Below the pieces are notes generated by a model that ran no database searches, was not told the DNA's origin, and saw only the letters and a program-made list of their open reading frames with translations. From the NCBI GenBank assembly GCA_015520195.1, contig WAQN01000095.1:1-38125 (forward strand): 38,125 bases of DNA. The letters are read 5' to 3'. Each line of letters begins with the position of its first letter. Positions within the stretch are counted from its first letter, which is position 1. The position numbers and the translations under genes were made by a program. Below, in pieces: positions 37,550 through 38,125 of this stretch. The stretch is from Desulfurococcales archaeon (GTDB taxonomy: Archaea; Thermoproteota; Thermoprotei_A; Sulfolobales; Acidilobaceae).

Positions 37550-37855
37550 ATGGTATGTGAGGGAGCACCTGAGGTCAGGATAGGTAGGAAGCCCGTAATG
37601 AACTATGTATTAGCTATACTAACCACCCTAATGGAGCAGGGAGTAAACCAGGTAGTAGTCAGGGCAAGAGGACGTAACATAAACAAGGCAGTAGACGCAG
37701 TTGAGATAGTGAGGAACAGGTTCGCCAAGAACGTAAAGATAAACGGCATAGAGATCAGCAGCCACGAGATAACAGTAACAGACCCCAACACAGGACAGCA
37801 GAGGACGAGGAGAGTCAGCAGCATAGACATCTGCCTAGAGAAAGAGGCAGAGTAA
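37550..37855 (+). CDS. albA: Alba chromatin protein
   Basis: 'VRIGRKPVMNYVLAILTTLMEQGVNQVVVRARGRNINKAVDAVEIVRNRF'; start MVCEGAPE preceded by 'gaggagcgaggg' SD-like sequence. Confidence 0.95.
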   Translation: MVCEGAPEVRIGRKPVMNYVLAILTTLMEQGVNQVVVRARGRNINKAVDAVEIVRNRFAKNVKINGIEISSHEITVTDPNTGQQRTRRVSSIDICLEKEAE

Positions 37856-38125
37856 ACATAACACCTAAAATATATAAAAGGGAAAACATCAGGGATTTTT
37901 CTAGGGAACAAGAAACAACCTCTCGTATTATAGCATTAAGCATTACATAAACCCGAATCCGTTAATGATTAATCCTTTCTGTAGGTAAGGTCTCCTTAAA
38001 TTCTTAGCAAGCACTCACTAATCACTATTGTGGGTATGCTTGAAATCGAACCTGGTATAAGATTTCCAGTCTATATCATGAACTATCTTAATCCAGGTGC
38101 ATATTGATTTTAGGGTGCTATAAGT

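Noticed and set aside
1-38125. CRISPR array, transposon ends, phage or defence island
   Set aside because: No regularly spaced direct repeats, Cas, transposase, integrase or recognisable toxin-antitoxin pair seen; the lone RHH gene has no adjacent toxin-like ORF.

Overview
This window looks like an ordinary, gene-dense segment of a hyperthermophilic crenarchaeal (Thermoproteota, Desulfurococcales-like) chromosome. The evidence is AGG/AGA/ATA-rich codons, archaeal TATA boxes, and an archaeal informational gene set. I see no CRISPR array, transposase, integrase or rRNA. Recognisable content: NfeD-like protein, archaeal ATPase, acyl-CoA dehydrogenase, MBL hydrolase, two A/V-type ATPase subunits, ASCH-like protein, RHH regulator, proteasome alpha subunit, ThiI-like protein, PhoU-like regulator, Clp1/Grc3-type polynucleotide kinase, intron-containing tRNA-Gln(CUG), archaeal SAM synthetase, Rio2 kinase, DUF460 protein, NEMF/RqcH, DUF2258-like protein, translin, the SBDS-Rrp4-Rrp41-Rrp42-L37Ae-Brix-Pcc1 operon, a DHDPS-family aldolase, a cytochrome b/HdrD-like Fe-S oxidoreductase, a small Hsp20-like protein, a PAC2 protein and Alba. 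The least explained parts are: (1) a 485-nt convergent intergenic region (21088-21572) holding a three-tier nested stem-loop that could be an ncRNA; (2) the adjacent AT-rich module with a DUF115/MptE-like gene, a perfect 12-bp palindrome and a polytopic membrane protein; (3) a HhH-glycosylase-like protein with an 8-Cys tail and a downstream-coupled partner of unknown function; (4) an amidohydrolase-like protein lacking the metal-binding HxH motif; (5) a hairpin at the predicted 5' end of the alba mRNA; (6) a DUF460 gene overlapping rio2. No searches were run. All family calls come from reading motifs.
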